A stretch of 64,000 nucleotides of DNA from Azoarcus sp. L1K30 (lineage in GTDB: Bacteria > Pseudomonadota > Gammaproteobacteria > Burkholderiales > Rhodocyclaceae): positions 3,024,999-3,088,998 of the forward strand of contig NZ_JAGRRD010000001.1 of assembly GCF_018122735.1 (NCBI RefSeq), in the 5' to 3' direction. Shown one piece after another: positions 9,010 through 17,909 of the stretch. The number at the start of each line of letters is the position of its first letter. Position 1 is the first letter of the stretch. The notes under the pieces were generated by a model. The model searched no databases, had not been told where the DNA came from, and saw nothing but the letters and a program-made list of their open reading frames with translations. Both the position numbers and the translations under genes were made by a program.

Positions 9010-10259
9010 CGATGCGGCAGACGCACGAGTCCCGGCGTCTTCGTCGGATACACGAACCTGAAGCGCACGCAATCCTGCCATTCCTCGTACACGACGATAC
9101 CGCGCGAATCGAACAGGTAGGCGCTGACGACATAGTCACCGGTATGCAGCGGCAGGTCCGGAAAGGTCACCGTCGCCCGCCAGCGGCCATCTGCAAGCCG
9201 CACCGGAGCGGCGCCATCTGCATGCGTGGTGACCGACGTGATGCCCACGCCATTAAGCTGCTCGAGCATGACGCCGATACTCGGTTGCTCGTCGGCATTC
9301 ACATAGGCGGTGACGGTCACCGCAAGATCGTTGCCCTCGAGTACAGGGACCTCGCCCACCGGGGGCGATGCCTCCAGACCCGCCACCACCACTTCGCTGA
9401 TGCCGGCACGACGGTCGGCCGACGTGGGCGTCTGCGACGCGGACGCCGGTTCTGCGGCGCCGCCATCGCCCTGTTCGCCCGTATCGCCAGGCCCGTCCAG
9501 CGAACGCACATGCGCTTCATAAGAGGCCAGCACGCGCTCGGTCGGGCCGAAAGCGCGCGGACGCCCGCCGTCGAGCCACAGGGCGACATCGCACAACTGC
9601 TGGATGTGATAGAGGCTATGGGAACAGAACAGGATGGTGCAGCCCATGCTGCGGAAATTCGCAATGCGCTCGATACACTTCTTCTGAAAGTGCTGATCGC
9701 CCACCGCAAGGGCTTCGTCAATGATCAGCACGTCGGGCTCGACCGCGGTCACGAGCGCAAACGCCAGACGCACCACCATGCCCGACGAATAAGTCTTCAC
9801 CGGCCGATCGATCGCATGCTCAAGCTCGGCAAAATCAATGATGCTGGCCTCGAGGGCAGCCATTTCACGTTCCGAAATGCCGATCAGCGCACCAGCGAAG
9901 TACAGGTTTTCTCGACCCGAAAATTCGGGATGGAAACCTGCACCCAGCTCCAGGATGGCCGTCACTCGCCCGTTGCGCGAGATGGTCCCCGTCGTCGGTT
10001 GCAATGTTCCGGCAACCAGTTTGAGCAAGGTGCTCTTCCCCGCGCCATTGTCGCCGATCAGACCCATGCACTGCCCGCGGTGCAGCTCGAACGATACGTC
10101 CGCCAGGGCCCAGTGACTACGATGACAGGCACGGCCCGTCACCAGCGCCTTGAGCCTTTCGCGCGGCGAGTCATACAGCTTGTAGCCCTTACCTACGCCC
10201 TCCGCATGCAATACGACTTGTCCGCACGCGGCGGTGTCGACGCTGGACTTTGCGCTCAT
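9000..10259 (-). CDS. wzt: Polysaccharide ABC transporter ATPase with C-terminal carbohydrate-binding domain (Wzt-like)
   Basis: 419 aa from the ATG at 10259, which overlaps the stop of the permease gene by 4 nt (ATGA). The ATPase domain has Walker A G-D-N-G-A-G-K-S-T at about residues 60-70, the signature T-Y-S-S-G-M (typical of Wzt/TagH in place of LSGGQ), Walker B V-L-I-I-D-E-A-L-A-V-G-D, and the switch histidine in C-S-H-S. After a Gly/Ala/Ser-rich linker around 265-300, a beta-rich domain of about 120 residues resembles the Wzt C-terminal module that binds the finished chain end in O9a/O8-type systems. This implies ABC-dependent export of a capped polysaccharide. A methylated chain end is a known export signal in such systems, and two methyltransferase domains are encoded nearby. 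Confidence 0.9.
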   Translation of the reverse strand: MSAKSSVDTAACGQVVLHAEGVGKGYKLYDSPRERLKALVTGRACHRSHWALADVSFELHRGQCMGLIGDNGAGKSTLLKLVAGTLQPTTGTISRNGRVTAILELGAGFHPEFSGRENLYFAGALIGISEREMAALEASIIDFAELEHAIDRPVKTYSSGMVVRLAFALVTAVEPDVLIIDEALAVGDQHFQKKCIERIANFRSMGCTILFCSHSLYHIQQLCDVALWLDGGRPRAFGPTERVLASYEAHVRSLDGPGDTGEQGDGGAAEPASASQTPTSADRRAGISEVVVAGLEASPPVGEVPVLEGNDLAVTVTAYVNADEQPSIGVMLEQLNGVGITSVTTHADGAAPVRLADGRWRATVTFPDLPLHTGDYVVSAYLFDSRGIVVYEEWQDCVRFRFVYPTKTPGLVRLPHRWS

Positions 10260-11056
10260 AGCCAATCCACCAGCGTTTCGCGGCTGCGTGCGATCAGGCG
10301 ATCGAGCACCCAGGCACCGACCCCGAGCCAGACGGCGATGCCGCCCCAGACGCCGGCACCCGGCCATATCCCGCTCAACAGAACGGATTGATAGCCCATC
10401 ACCAGCGACGACATCGGATTGATCCACAACGCCCACCGCCATGCCTCAGGAAACATGGTGACGGGAAACAGCACGGGTGAAAGAAAGATGCCGACCGAAA
10501 TGAAAAAGGTCACCACCTGCAAGGTATCGCGCACAGCGGCGGCAAGGATGGCCAGGAGATAGGCCAGCACGCCACACAATAGCAACTGCGCGAGAAACAG
10601 CAGGGGCAGCGCCAGTACCGCTACCGAAAAGTGATGCATCGGGAAATAGGCGATCGCCACCAGCGCGATCAACGGCAAATGGATGGCCATGCTCGCCAAC
10701 ACCGCCCGGGCCGGAAACAGGACCGGGGGCAAGGGATTCTTTTGCAGAACGCCGCCGGAATCGATGAGGCTGCTCATTCCGCGCGAAATCGCGTCGCAAA
10801 ACGCCATCCACGGTAGCGCCCCCACGATCAGGAAAGCCCCCACCGCACGTGTTGGCGCATTCTCCCCGAGCCGCATCGCAAACACGACGTCAAAGACGAG
10901 GTAGTAGGCCGCCACCGTCAGCATGGGCTGTATGTAAGCCCATGCCATCCCCGCCGCAGAGCCTGCGTGCCGCGCCGCAATTTCGCGCCGTGCCATCATC
11001 CACAACAGGGACCGCGCCCGCCACAGGGCAAGGCAATCCTGATACAAAGCACGCAT
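10256..11056 (-). CDS. wzm: Polysaccharide ABC transporter permease (Wzm-like, ABC-2 family)
   Basis: 266 aa from the ATG at 11056; the frame extends two codons further to a TTG. After a short amphipathic N-terminus (R-R-E-I-A-A-R-H-A-G-S, typical of ABC-2 polyol/polysaccharide permeases) there are about six membrane spans, including Q-P-M-L-T-V-A-A-Y-Y-L-V-F-D-V-V-F and T-F-F-I-S-V-G-I-F-L-S-P-V. The family signature N-P-L-P-P-V-L-F-P and a closing W-x-x-N-P-M-S-S-L-V pattern are present. Its 4-nt overlap with the ATPase gene marks a pair exporting lipid-linked polysaccharide across the inner membrane. Confidence 0.88.
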   Translation of the reverse strand: MRALYQDCLALWRARSLLWMMARREIAARHAGSAAGMAWAYIQPMLTVAAYYLVFDVVFAMRLGENAPTRAVGAFLIVGALPWMAFCDAISRGMSSLIDSGGVLQKNPLPPVLFPARAVLASMAIHLPLIALVAIAYFPMHHFSVAVLALPLLFLAQLLLCGVLAYLLAILAAAVRDTLQVVTFFISVGIFLSPVLFPVTMFPEAWRWALWINPMSSLVMGYQSVLLSGIWPGAGVWGGIAVWLGVGAWVLDRLIARSRETLVDWL

Positions 11057-11124
11057 CAGCAAAATCGCAAAATCCGAAAGAGTGAGATTGTCGGCCTCGT
11101 CTGCGTCCGCAGCAAGGATCCATG

Positions 11125-11994
11125 CTACTGTGCGGCGGAAAATGCCTCCAGCGACGACAAGTCCGGAACGACCGAAGCTCGTACCGGCGCGACGGCTGCG
11201 GCTCGCGCCTCGTCCCTCAAACGCTTGACGATCTCGGCCGACAGCTGCTCCTTGACCTCTTCAAACGGCTTTCGGCTTGCCGGGCGGCGTGCAGTGACCT
11301 TGATGATGTGGGCGCCAAATTCGGTTTCCACGACATCGCTGATTTCGCCAGGTTGAAGCGCAAACGCAGCGTCCTCGAAGGCTTTGGCCATTCGCCCGCG
11401 GGCAAAGAACCCCAGATCACCATTGCGTTGCGCGCTGCCCGGATCCTGCGAGAGCTCGCTGGCCAACTTGCCGAAATCCGCGCCCGGCTTGCGCAACTCG
11501 ACCAAGGCCTTGGCTGCGCGCTCGCGTGCATCGTCCCCCCTGAACAGAATGTGGCTTGCCTGCACCTGCTCGGGCAGCATGAAACGATCCGGATTAGCCT
11601 TGTAGTCCGACAACGCCAGGCGCTCGACAGCTGTCATATTGACTTCCATGGACGTCTCGGCCCGCAGCAGGAGCGCATCCACCAATACCTTGTCGCGTGC
11701 CTGCTTCAGGTTGAATACGACCTGAGGATCGTTTGCCAGACCGGCCTGCTCGGCCTGCGCTGCCAGCGCTCTGGCAATTGCGATATTGCTGGCCAACTGT
11801 GCAACCTTGCCCGGATCCTTCAGAATCTGCTGGCGGATCTCAGGGGGAATGCGCTCCGCATCGGCCAGCACATCAGCCGCGGTCACTTCAATCCCATTGC
11901 CGGCACGTACGAGCACGGCATCCGCCAACGCGACGCCTGGAAACAGTGCAAGCACGCAAGCCCAGACCCTCACCACATTTCCGCTACGACGCAT
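11125..11994 (-). CDS. Periplasmic parvulin-type peptidyl-prolyl cis-trans isomerase (PpiC/EpsD-like)
   Basis: 289 aa if started at the ATG at 11994. A TTG at 12000 sits 7 nt after AGGAG and is an equal candidate, and the frame continues to a TTG at 12036. The N-terminus is a Sec signal (R-V-W-A-C-V-L-A-L-F-P-G-V-A-L-A-D-A). A SurA-like helical region covers about 30-140. A rotamase domain follows: V-Q-A-S-H-I-L-F, F-G-K-L-A-S-E-L-S-Q-D-P-G-S-A, G-D-L-G-F-F-A-R-G-R-M, and F-G-A-H-I-I-K-V. Such isomerases occur in exopolysaccharide clusters of betaproteobacteria, where they probably fold the outer-membrane export parts. It sits upstream of wzm on the same strand, 68 bp away. Confidence 0.82.
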   Translation of the reverse strand: MRRSGNVVRVWACVLALFPGVALADAVLVRAGNGIEVTAADVLADAERIPPEIRQQILKDPGKVAQLASNIAIARALAAQAEQAGLANDPQVVFNLKQARDKVLVDALLLRAETSMEVNMTAVERLALSDYKANPDRFMLPEQVQASHILFRGDDARERAAKALVELRKPGADFGKLASELSQDPGSAQRNGDLGFFARGRMAKAFEDAAFALQPGEISDVVETEFGAHIIKVTARRPASRKPFEEVKEQLSAEIVKRLRDEARAAAVAPVRASVVPDLSSLEAFSAAQ

Positions 11995-12132
11995 ACGCAA
12001 GACAGCACTCCTGAATCCATTAAGACCAACATGCAAAATACATGGACCCCGACGTCATCCAACGAGATCCGACGCAAGCATCACCGCCACTGTCCCTGCC
12101 ATACCACCCAGGTCAATCGACCCGCCCCGCCC

Positions 12133-14463
12133 TCAGGCCTCTTCAAGCACGATGGGCTGACGCGTTGCCGCATTGCGCTGCAGCCACATCTGGCGATACA
12201 TCCGCTCGAGATCGCTGGCGAAACGTTTGGTGTCGAACAGCGGGCTCGCCTTGCGCCTGCGCTTGAGTTTGGCCCTGGCTGAACGCAAGGCCGCGGGGTC
12301 CTTGGCCAAAGCCACCACCAACTCGACGTACCCATCCACGCTGTCGGCGACCAGCTCGGGCATCCCCAGCGTGCGCAGCAGACTCTCACTCACCCGGCCT
12401 GCGAAGGTCGTACCCTTGACCGCTGCCATGGGCACACCAGCCCAAAGCAGATCCGCGGCCGTCGCGTGTCCGTTGTACGGCCAACTGTCAAGCCCGAAAT
12501 CGGCCAGCTGCAGGCGGGCAAGATGGCCTTCAATCGTTGGCTCGTGGTCGGCCCACACCAGACGCTCGACCGCTACACCCCGCTTGACGAACTCACGTTC
12601 CAGATTGTCCCGCGCCTGCAACTCCTTGCCACGCGGCAACCACAGCACGCTCGCGGGCGCTGCATCGAGCACTCGGCACCATGCATCCAGCACGTCCGGA
12701 TTGAGCTTGTACGCCTGATTGAAACAGCAAAAGACAAATCCATCCTCGGGCAAACCATAGTCCGAGCGTTTCGGCTTCTTGCCGAGTACACGCTCGCCGT
12801 CGTTCGGGAAATAGCTGTGCGGCAACTGAGCGATCGTTTCCGCGTAGAAGGGCGCGTCCTCGAGCGGCGTCACCACCGGATCACCAATCACATAGTCATA
12901 CATACCGGGCAGGCCGATGGTACCCGGATACCCTAGCCACCCCACCTGTACGGCGGCAGGGCGCAAGCAGAATGCGCCATAACGACCTTCATTCGCCCAA
13001 CCATTCAGGTCGATCAGGATGTCGATTTCGTCTTCTCTGATCTGAGCGGCCAACTCATCATCCTCGAGTTCCCTCACATCGCGGAACACGTCCGGTGCGC
13101 GCTCTGCTCGACGACGCCACTCGCTGCCATCGTCACGCCCCGTTGAATACGCGTACACCTTGACCTGTTCGCGATCATGAGCCTCAAAGATCGAGAGCAC
13201 CAGGAAGCAGACCGGATGAATTCGATAATCCGATGAAACGTAGCCCACGCGCAAGACTCGCGTCCCATCAGTACCTCCATCCGGAATGACCGCCGCCGCG
13301 CTCACCTGTGCGCCGCCCAGCATGGCTTCGCCATAGGCGCGTGCCACTGACAAGTGAGCCTCCAAGTCGAGCCCGGGAACGGAAAGCATGCCAAAAGGAA
13401 GAACGCGGGTTGCGCGCGCCACAAGACCCGCACTTCGCACGTCGTCCACCGTTTGACGCAAGCCGTCCCAATCTGCCAATTTCAACTTCGTCGTCAGCAA
13501 CTCCAGGGCAACGTTTGCGTTCGCAGGCGAATGCCGATAAAGCTGTTTGAAGAGATCCAGCGCTTCGGCCATCTTTCCGCTGCTCGACAACGCAATGGCG
13601 TAATTCTCGACTTGTGCGGGATCAACGACATAGCCCTGACCACGAGGATCCTGCTGAGCAAGTCGAATCGCCTTTTCGAAATGCACAGCAGCTTCGGCGT
13701 TGCGGACCTGACGCCCCAACACCACGCCAAGATTGTTGTGCCCGTCGATATCGTCACCCGCAACCTCAAGCACACCGCGCCAGCAGGCCTCGGCTTCGGC
13801 CAACGTCCTGCGATCGAATCGTCCCGGTGCAAGCAGAATTTCGCCGAGTCCCCGCAAAGCAATCAGATTCTTCGGTGACTTCACCAGCACCGCACGATAG
13901 TGATTTGCCGCAACTTCGGCCTGTCCGAGCCGTGCAGCCACTGATGCCAGGCTCAGACGCGCCTCATGCAGATTGGGATCGATCTTGAGCGCTTCGACGT
14001 AGTGCTGAAGCGCTGCATCCATGGCGCCTTGCCCTAGGAGGATGGCAGCTAGGTTGTTGTGCGCGTGTGCAATCGACGGGTTCAGCGCCAATGCTGCCTC
14101 GTAAGCCTGCCGAGCCTGGTCAAGCCGCCCTGCCTCGTGCAACATCGTTGCCAGCCGATAGACCGGCCCGAATTCGGTCGGCAGAAGACGTGCAGCCTCC
14201 TGATACTGGGTGACAGCTGAATCGACGGCCTTCTCAGCCCGCAACGCCTCCGCAAGAAAATACGCCGCCGCGCCATGTTCGGGCGCCAATGCGATGACAT
14301 CCCTGAAAGCACGCTCCGCTGCGCGCGTCTTGCGATCTGCAAGGAAGAGTTGGCCGAGCTGGAATAAAGCATCCACATCCTTCGGCTTGCGCGCAAGGTG
14401 TGCGCGCAACATTGCAACTGCCTCGGACGTCTTTCCCTGGCTTACCAATTCCTGAACATTCAT
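12133..14463 (-). CDS. Second TPR-containing GT41 (O-GlcNAc-transferase-like) glycosyltransferase
   Basis: 776 aa from an ATG at 14463 with GGAAG just upstream. Residues 1 to about 330 are TPR repeats (for example F-Q-L-G-Q-L-F-L-A-D and A-H-N-N-L-A-A-I-L-L-G-Q-G). The catalytic half, about 400-770, has R-V-G-Y-V-S-S-D-Y-R-I-H-P-V, I-D-I-L-I-D-L-N-G-W, V-Q-V-G-W-L-G-Y-P-G-T, and G-L-D-S-W-P-Y-N-G-H-A-T-A, the GT41 blocks in order. It differs from the copy at 453-2468 in several motif positions (L-N-G-W for L-S-G-H; Y-N-G-H-A-T for Y-S-G-G-T-T), so the two are paralogues rather than a recent duplication. It lies between the PPIase and acyltransferase genes on the same strand. Target unknown. 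Confidence 0.88.
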   Translation of the reverse strand: MNVQELVSQGKTSEAVAMLRAHLARKPKDVDALFQLGQLFLADRKTRAAERAFRDVIALAPEHGAAAYFLAEALRAEKAVDSAVTQYQEAARLLPTEFGPVYRLATMLHEAGRLDQARQAYEAALALNPSIAHAHNNLAAILLGQGAMDAALQHYVEALKIDPNLHEARLSLASVAARLGQAEVAANHYRAVLVKSPKNLIALRGLGEILLAPGRFDRRTLAEAEACWRGVLEVAGDDIDGHNNLGVVLGRQVRNAEAAVHFEKAIRLAQQDPRGQGYVVDPAQVENYAIALSSSGKMAEALDLFKQLYRHSPANANVALELLTTKLKLADWDGLRQTVDDVRSAGLVARATRVLPFGMLSVPGLDLEAHLSVARAYGEAMLGGAQVSAAAVIPDGGTDGTRVLRVGYVSSDYRIHPVCFLVLSIFEAHDREQVKVYAYSTGRDDGSEWRRRAERAPDVFRDVRELEDDELAAQIREDEIDILIDLNGWANEGRYGAFCLRPAAVQVGWLGYPGTIGLPGMYDYVIGDPVVTPLEDAPFYAETIAQLPHSYFPNDGERVLGKKPKRSDYGLPEDGFVFCCFNQAYKLNPDVLDAWCRVLDAAPASVLWLPRGKELQARDNLEREFVKRGVAVERLVWADHEPTIEGHLARLQLADFGLDSWPYNGHATAADLLWAGVPMAAVKGTTFAGRVSESLLRTLGMPELVADSVDGYVELVVALAKDPAALRSARAKLKRRRKASPLFDTKRFASDLERMYRQMWLQRNAATRQPIVLEEA

Positions 14464-14557
14464 GTTCGCGCTTCCATCTCGCAGAATGTGCCAGCCCGAT
14501 TGCAGGCGGCTAAAGAGGCGGAATTTTAGCCCAAGCAGACCACCAGATGGGGCTCGC

Positions 14558-15649
14558 TTACAAACGGTGAGACAGGTAGGGACGGCGCAGGGACAGGAAA
14601 GGGCGCTCGATCAGGCGGTAGCTGATCAATGACAGCCCAACGCAAAACGGGAAAACAAGCAACGCACCCCACGCAAGTGCAGCAGGCAATCCGCTCAGCT
14701 CAACACCTGTCCGCGTCAGCCACAGGCCCGCAATTTCTATGACAAACATATGATTCCAGTAGATCGAGTAGCTTGCTTCGCCGCCGCGGGCGAGCAGTCG
14801 ATCAATGACCGGGGGAATCCGAATATCGACTCGAAGATACCCAATCAGCAACAGCGCATACCCCAGACCTTCAAGCAGGGGCATGAATACCCAGAGCATC
14901 GACGACGACGGATAGACGCCATTATTGTAAAACCCCCCCTGAAGATTGAGTCCATGCAACGCCACCGTGGCGATGAGCACGCCGCCAATCAGGCTTCCCC
15001 AATGCCACCATCGCCTCCCCGAGGAAAAACGTTCATAGCAGCACGCGGCAAACATGCCGCACAGGAACTGGTCGATGCGACCGAAAATCGTCCAGTAAGC
15101 AACATGCTGGACACTGTCCGAGTGCATCCAGACCATGAACCGAAACAGCACAGCAAGCGCCAACAGTTTCAGCAGATAAGCGGCCCCGTCTTTCTGTATG
15201 AACAACACAAGAAAGGGAAATACGACGTAGAACTGGACCTCGACGATGACCGTCCACCCAATCCCCGGTACCGCGCCCCGATTCAGCAGAAAAAGGGAAC
15301 TGACGAGCACTTCGACCGGATCCAGGTTCTTGCTTTGAACGTAGAAAAGGCACCACACCACGAACAAGGGCAGGATGCGCAGCAAGCGATTGACGTAGAA
15401 CGGAACGATGGAGACCGACTGACCGGCCGCCAGACGCATGAAGATGAAGCCAGACACCACCATGAACAGTGAAACGCCCGTGTGCCCCTCTTCGATCAGA
15501 CTCAACAACGGAAATCCTGGCACGTGTCCGAATGGCACGTAGGCATGCTCCCCCCCGAAATGCACGAAATGCCACATGAAGACCATGAAGGCGGCGAGCA
15601 AGCGCAGATGATCGAGACGGGAAAGATAAACGCCGGAACTGGCTTTCAT
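14558..15649 (-). CDS. Acyltransferase family 3 (OafA/NodX-like) membrane O-acyltransferase
   Basis: 363 aa with about ten hydrophobic segments. It opens with the family hallmark R-L-D-H-L-R-L-L-A-A-F-M-V-F, containing the R/H pair used in acyl transfer, followed by H-F-V-H-F-G. G-H-T-G-V-S-L-F-M-V-V-S-G-F-I-F and the later Y-S-I-Y-W-N-H-M-F support the same family. These inner-membrane proteins move acetyl or similar groups onto sugars of O-antigen, capsule or exopolysaccharide. Length is at the lower normal limit for the family, with no fused SGNH domain. The role in modifying the glycan of this region is inferred from position. Confidence 0.87.
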   Translation of the reverse strand: MKASSGVYLSRLDHLRLLAAFMVFMWHFVHFGGEHAYVPFGHVPGFPLLSLIEEGHTGVSLFMVVSGFIFMRLAAGQSVSIVPFYVNRLLRILPLFVVWCLFYVQSKNLDPVEVLVSSLFLLNRGAVPGIGWTVIVEVQFYVVFPFLVLFIQKDGAAYLLKLLALAVLFRFMVWMHSDSVQHVAYWTIFGRIDQFLCGMFAACCYERFSSGRRWWHWGSLIGGVLIATVALHGLNLQGGFYNNGVYPSSSMLWVFMPLLEGLGYALLLIGYLRVDIRIPPVIDRLLARGGEASYSIYWNHMFVIEIAGLWLTRTGVELSGLPAALAWGALLVFPFCVGLSLISYRLIERPFLSLRRPYLSHRL

Positions 15650-15669
15650 GGACAGACCGTTGTTGACGA

Positions 15670-15697
15670 AAAAAGGGGCAGGTTACCCTGCCCCTTC
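15670..15697 (-). terminator. Rho-independent terminator of the surface-protein gene
   Basis: A perfect 10-bp stem, 15674-15683 with 15688-15697 and a 4-nt loop, is followed on the reverse strand by a run of six T. It sits 27 bp beyond the stop of the 15724-17166 gene and before the acyltransferase start at 15649, so it insulates the two. Confidence 0.85.
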
Positions 15698-15723
15698 TAC
15701 ACCTAAGCGGTGATCAGCCCAGA

Positions 15724-17166
15724 TTACGGACGGGTCACACGATGCGCCCAGCCGGCACCGAAGTTGCCGGACACGCCAGCAGCAACAGCGGAGTTGGTCG
15801 CTTGCACGAAGGACTGACCCAGAACCGGCAGACCGAAGCCGCCGTTGGCCGTGTTGATCGTCGTCCAGCCCGCGGTGGAACCGGTGCTCAGGCTGCCGCT
15901 GGCAACCGAAGCGCCCAGAACGTTGGAACCGTTGAACTTGACAACCGTACCTTCGCCGCAGAACTTGACGGTTTCGATGGTACCGGGCGAGAACACCACA
16001 CCAGCGGTTGCCGTACCTTCTTCCTGGTCGAAGTTCGTCACACCACCGAGCTTCACGCAGATCAGGTTACCCGACACTTCGGTGTTGGAGCTGTAGAACC
16101 ACGAAGCCACCGGAGCGGTCGTCACAGCAGCGCCAGCCACGTTGAACACGCGCTTTTCAGCAGCGACGGTCGTCGCGTAGTCGTATGCAACATGGTAACG
16201 ACGCGTCGGCATCGAGAACACCCAGTCGGTCTCGGCGGCGATGGCAGCGTTGGTCAGGAACTCGTTGGTCACCGAGGACACAGCCAGCGCGGTCGTCAGC
16301 GCAGCTGCCTGGGCAGTGGCGTTGGCGTAGTCACCGTCGTACGGGGTCGAGAGGTCAGGCAGGTCAAAGTTGGCAACCTTGTCAGCCTTGATCAGCAGCG
16401 GGTCAGCCGTGTGCATATTCACCGAAACAGCCGGGAAATACTGGTTGCTGTCCTGCGGGAAGTACACAACGTTGGTCGGAGCACCAGCCGAAACCAGCGC
16501 AGCGGACTCACCTGCCCACGAAGCGGCGCTCGGCACATTGATGATCGTCCAGTTGCCCATCAGGCCGCTGGTCGGCGCGGACAGACCCGGCTCAACCTTG
16601 GTCGGATCGTTCAGGATAGCGGTATCGCAAGGTGCAACGCCAGCAACGTGCTTGGTGGTAGCGTAGAGCTTGTAAGCAGCGGTCGTCGTGTCAGCATCCT
16701 TGACGATGTCGCCCATGTTGAGGAACTCAACATAGCCTTCACGCGTCCAGGTAGCCTTCTCAGCATCGGTTGCGCTGGGCGGCAGGTTGTTGGTGATGAA
16801 GGACACGCCACCCGCCGGGATTGCCGGAACGGTACAAGTCTTGTCAGCGGTGCTCAGCACAGCCTTGCCGTCAGCACCCTCAGACACGTTGGCGGTCCAG
16901 ACGTCGCCCGGCGACAGGAAGACCTGGAAGTCAAGCACGTCGTCGGAGTTGCCGGCGCTGCGGAAACGGACCTTGACAGCCTTACCACGCACGGTGTCGG
17001 TATTCACCAGGTTGATAAGGGTCGAGTTACCTTCCTGAGCCGTGAAGTACGGCTGAATCAGGATATGACCAACGCCGTCGGCGTTGAACGTCAGCGCTGC
17101 AGATGCGGATGTGCTGATACCACCGATTGCGGCAGCGACGCTCAGCGCGAGGATTTTCTTGTTCAT
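15724..17166 (-). CDS. Secreted/cell-surface protein of unknown function
   Basis: 480 aa with a clear Sec signal peptide (M-N-K-K-I-L-A-L-S-V-A-A-A-I-G-G then A-S-A-A). The mature part is rich in Ala, Thr, Val and Gly and poor in charged groups, with predicted beta structure, four or more Cys, and an ending W-A-H-R-V-T-R-P. The N-terminal mature segment (H-I-L-I-Q-P-Y-F-T-A-Q-E-G-N-S-T) looks conserved in character, but I do not recognise a functional domain. Codon use is strongly biased to a few codons, and the gene has its own promoter, a good AGGAG site and a strong terminator, all consistent with an abundant product. Neighbours are glycan genes on one side and a type II secretion system on the other, so it could be glycosylated or exported by them; that is inference. 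Hypothetical otherwise. Confidence 0.75.
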   Translation of the reverse strand: MNKKILALSVAAAIGGISTSASAALTFNADGVGHILIQPYFTAQEGNSTLINLVNTDTVRGKAVKVRFRSAGNSDDVLDFQVFLSPGDVWTANVSEGADGKAVLSTADKTCTVPAIPAGGVSFITNNLPPSATDAEKATWTREGYVEFLNMGDIVKDADTTTAAYKLYATTKHVAGVAPCDTAILNDPTKVEPGLSAPTSGLMGNWTIINVPSAASWAGESAALVSAGAPTNVVYFPQDSNQYFPAVSVNMHTADPLLIKADKVANFDLPDLSTPYDGDYANATAQAAALTTALAVSSVTNEFLTNAAIAAETDWVFSMPTRRYHVAYDYATTVAAEKRVFNVAGAAVTTAPVASWFYSSNTEVSGNLICVKLGGVTNFDQEEGTATAGVVFSPGTIETVKFCGEGTVVKFNGSNVLGASVASGSLSTGSTAGWTTINTANGGFGLPVLGQSFVQATNSAVAAGVSGNFGAGWAHRVTRP

Positions 17167-17225
17167 AAAGACTCCTAGGAAAAGTCTGGTAAAAGCGCAA
17201 AACCAGTTTGATTACGCAGAAACAC

Positions 17226-17253
17226 ATTATCACAGCCCGAACGGCTGCGGCAA
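17226..17253 (-). promoter_or_regulatory. Candidate sigma70 promoter of the surface-protein gene
   Basis: On the reverse strand TTGCCG (17253-17248) and GATAAT (17231-17226) are separated by 16 bp, with TG one base before the -10. The start codon is 60 bp downstream, with AGGAG 7 nt before it. A 5-bp hairpin-like repeat lies in the spacer. Confidence 0.5.
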
Positions 17254-17337
17254 CCGTGGAATACCGAGACAAGCCACCTGTTGCACAAACACAACTATCA
17301 AGCGGTCTATCCGATAGAAATCCTCCTGTCAGCAGCA

Positions 17338-17766
17338 CTAACGCTTCGGGTGAAAATACCACTGACCATCTTCCAGGACCCATTTCTCGCTGATGTATGT
17401 GCTCGACTCTTCACTCACACCAGGTCTGACCGCCGAACGAAAATCGAGCTTGACTCTTGCCGAACATGCCTCTTCAGCACACTCGACCGATACCACTTCG
17501 GCTTTGGTCCACGACACTGCACTTCCTATCGTCCCACGAAAATGCACAAACGGGCGCAATGCCCTGTAGGACGGAGTGGCGAAACTATAGACGGTTTCCC
17601 ATTCACCGGCAACATGTGCATCCCACCGCTGCTGCGCGCGGAATTTGACGATGTCTTCCGGCGCCGAGGAGAGTGGCGGCATGTTGCTGCAGGCACTCAA
17701 CATGCCGACGGCAATCAACATTGCGCCGGTAACAATTCTGGAGCGATACGAGGAGGTCTTCTTCAT
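17338..17766 (-). CDS. Small outer-membrane-type lipoprotein, NTF2/SnoaL-like
   Basis: 142 aa from the ATG at 17766 (M-K-K-T-S). An upstream in-frame ATG at 17784 adds only six residues. The signal ends in a lipobox L-S-A-C, so the mature protein starts with a lipidated Cys. The next residue is Ser, not Asp, which favours outer-membrane sorting. The rest (F-R-A-Q-Q-R-W-D-A-H-V-A-G-E-W-E-T-V-Y and later W-V-L-E-D-G-Q-W-Y-F) resembles small NTF2-like domains. It lies directly after the secretin gene of the type II operon, behind a hairpin. A helper (pilotin-like) role for the secretin is possible but rests only on position and lipidation. Confidence 0.7.
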   Translation of the reverse strand: MKKTSSYRSRIVTGAMLIAVGMLSACSNMPPLSSAPEDIVKFRAQQRWDAHVAGEWETVYSFATPSYRALRPFVHFRGTIGSAVSWTKAEVVSVECAEEACSARVKLDFRSAVRPGVSEESSTYISEKWVLEDGQWYFHPKR

Positions 17767-17861
17767 CTGAGTTCTCTCTGACACGACTGGCTACAATCAA
17801 TAAGGCTGAGGTATTCAGCTGCCTTGCGACCGGCTCAATCCGCTTTCGTTCTATTCAATCA

Positions 17862-17907
17862 AACCAGGCAATCACCCACCATTCATCGCCCGTATGATTG
17901 CCTGGTT
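17862..17907 (-). terminator. Hairpin after gspD (terminator or attenuator)
   Basis: A perfect 13-bp stem, 17862-17874 with 17895-17907 and a 20-nt loop, begins 2 bp after the gspD stop. The downstream run on the reverse strand is T-rich only briefly (TTTGATT), so it may be a partial terminator that lets some transcription reach the lipoprotein gene, or an mRNA 3'-end stabiliser. Confidence 0.6.
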
Positions 17908-17909
17908 AT

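Noticed and set aside
15742-17178. 478-codon open frame antisense to the surface-protein gene
   Set aside because: It mirrors the strongly biased codon use of the real gene on the other strand, gives a charged low-complexity peptide, and has no signal, motif or ribosome site.
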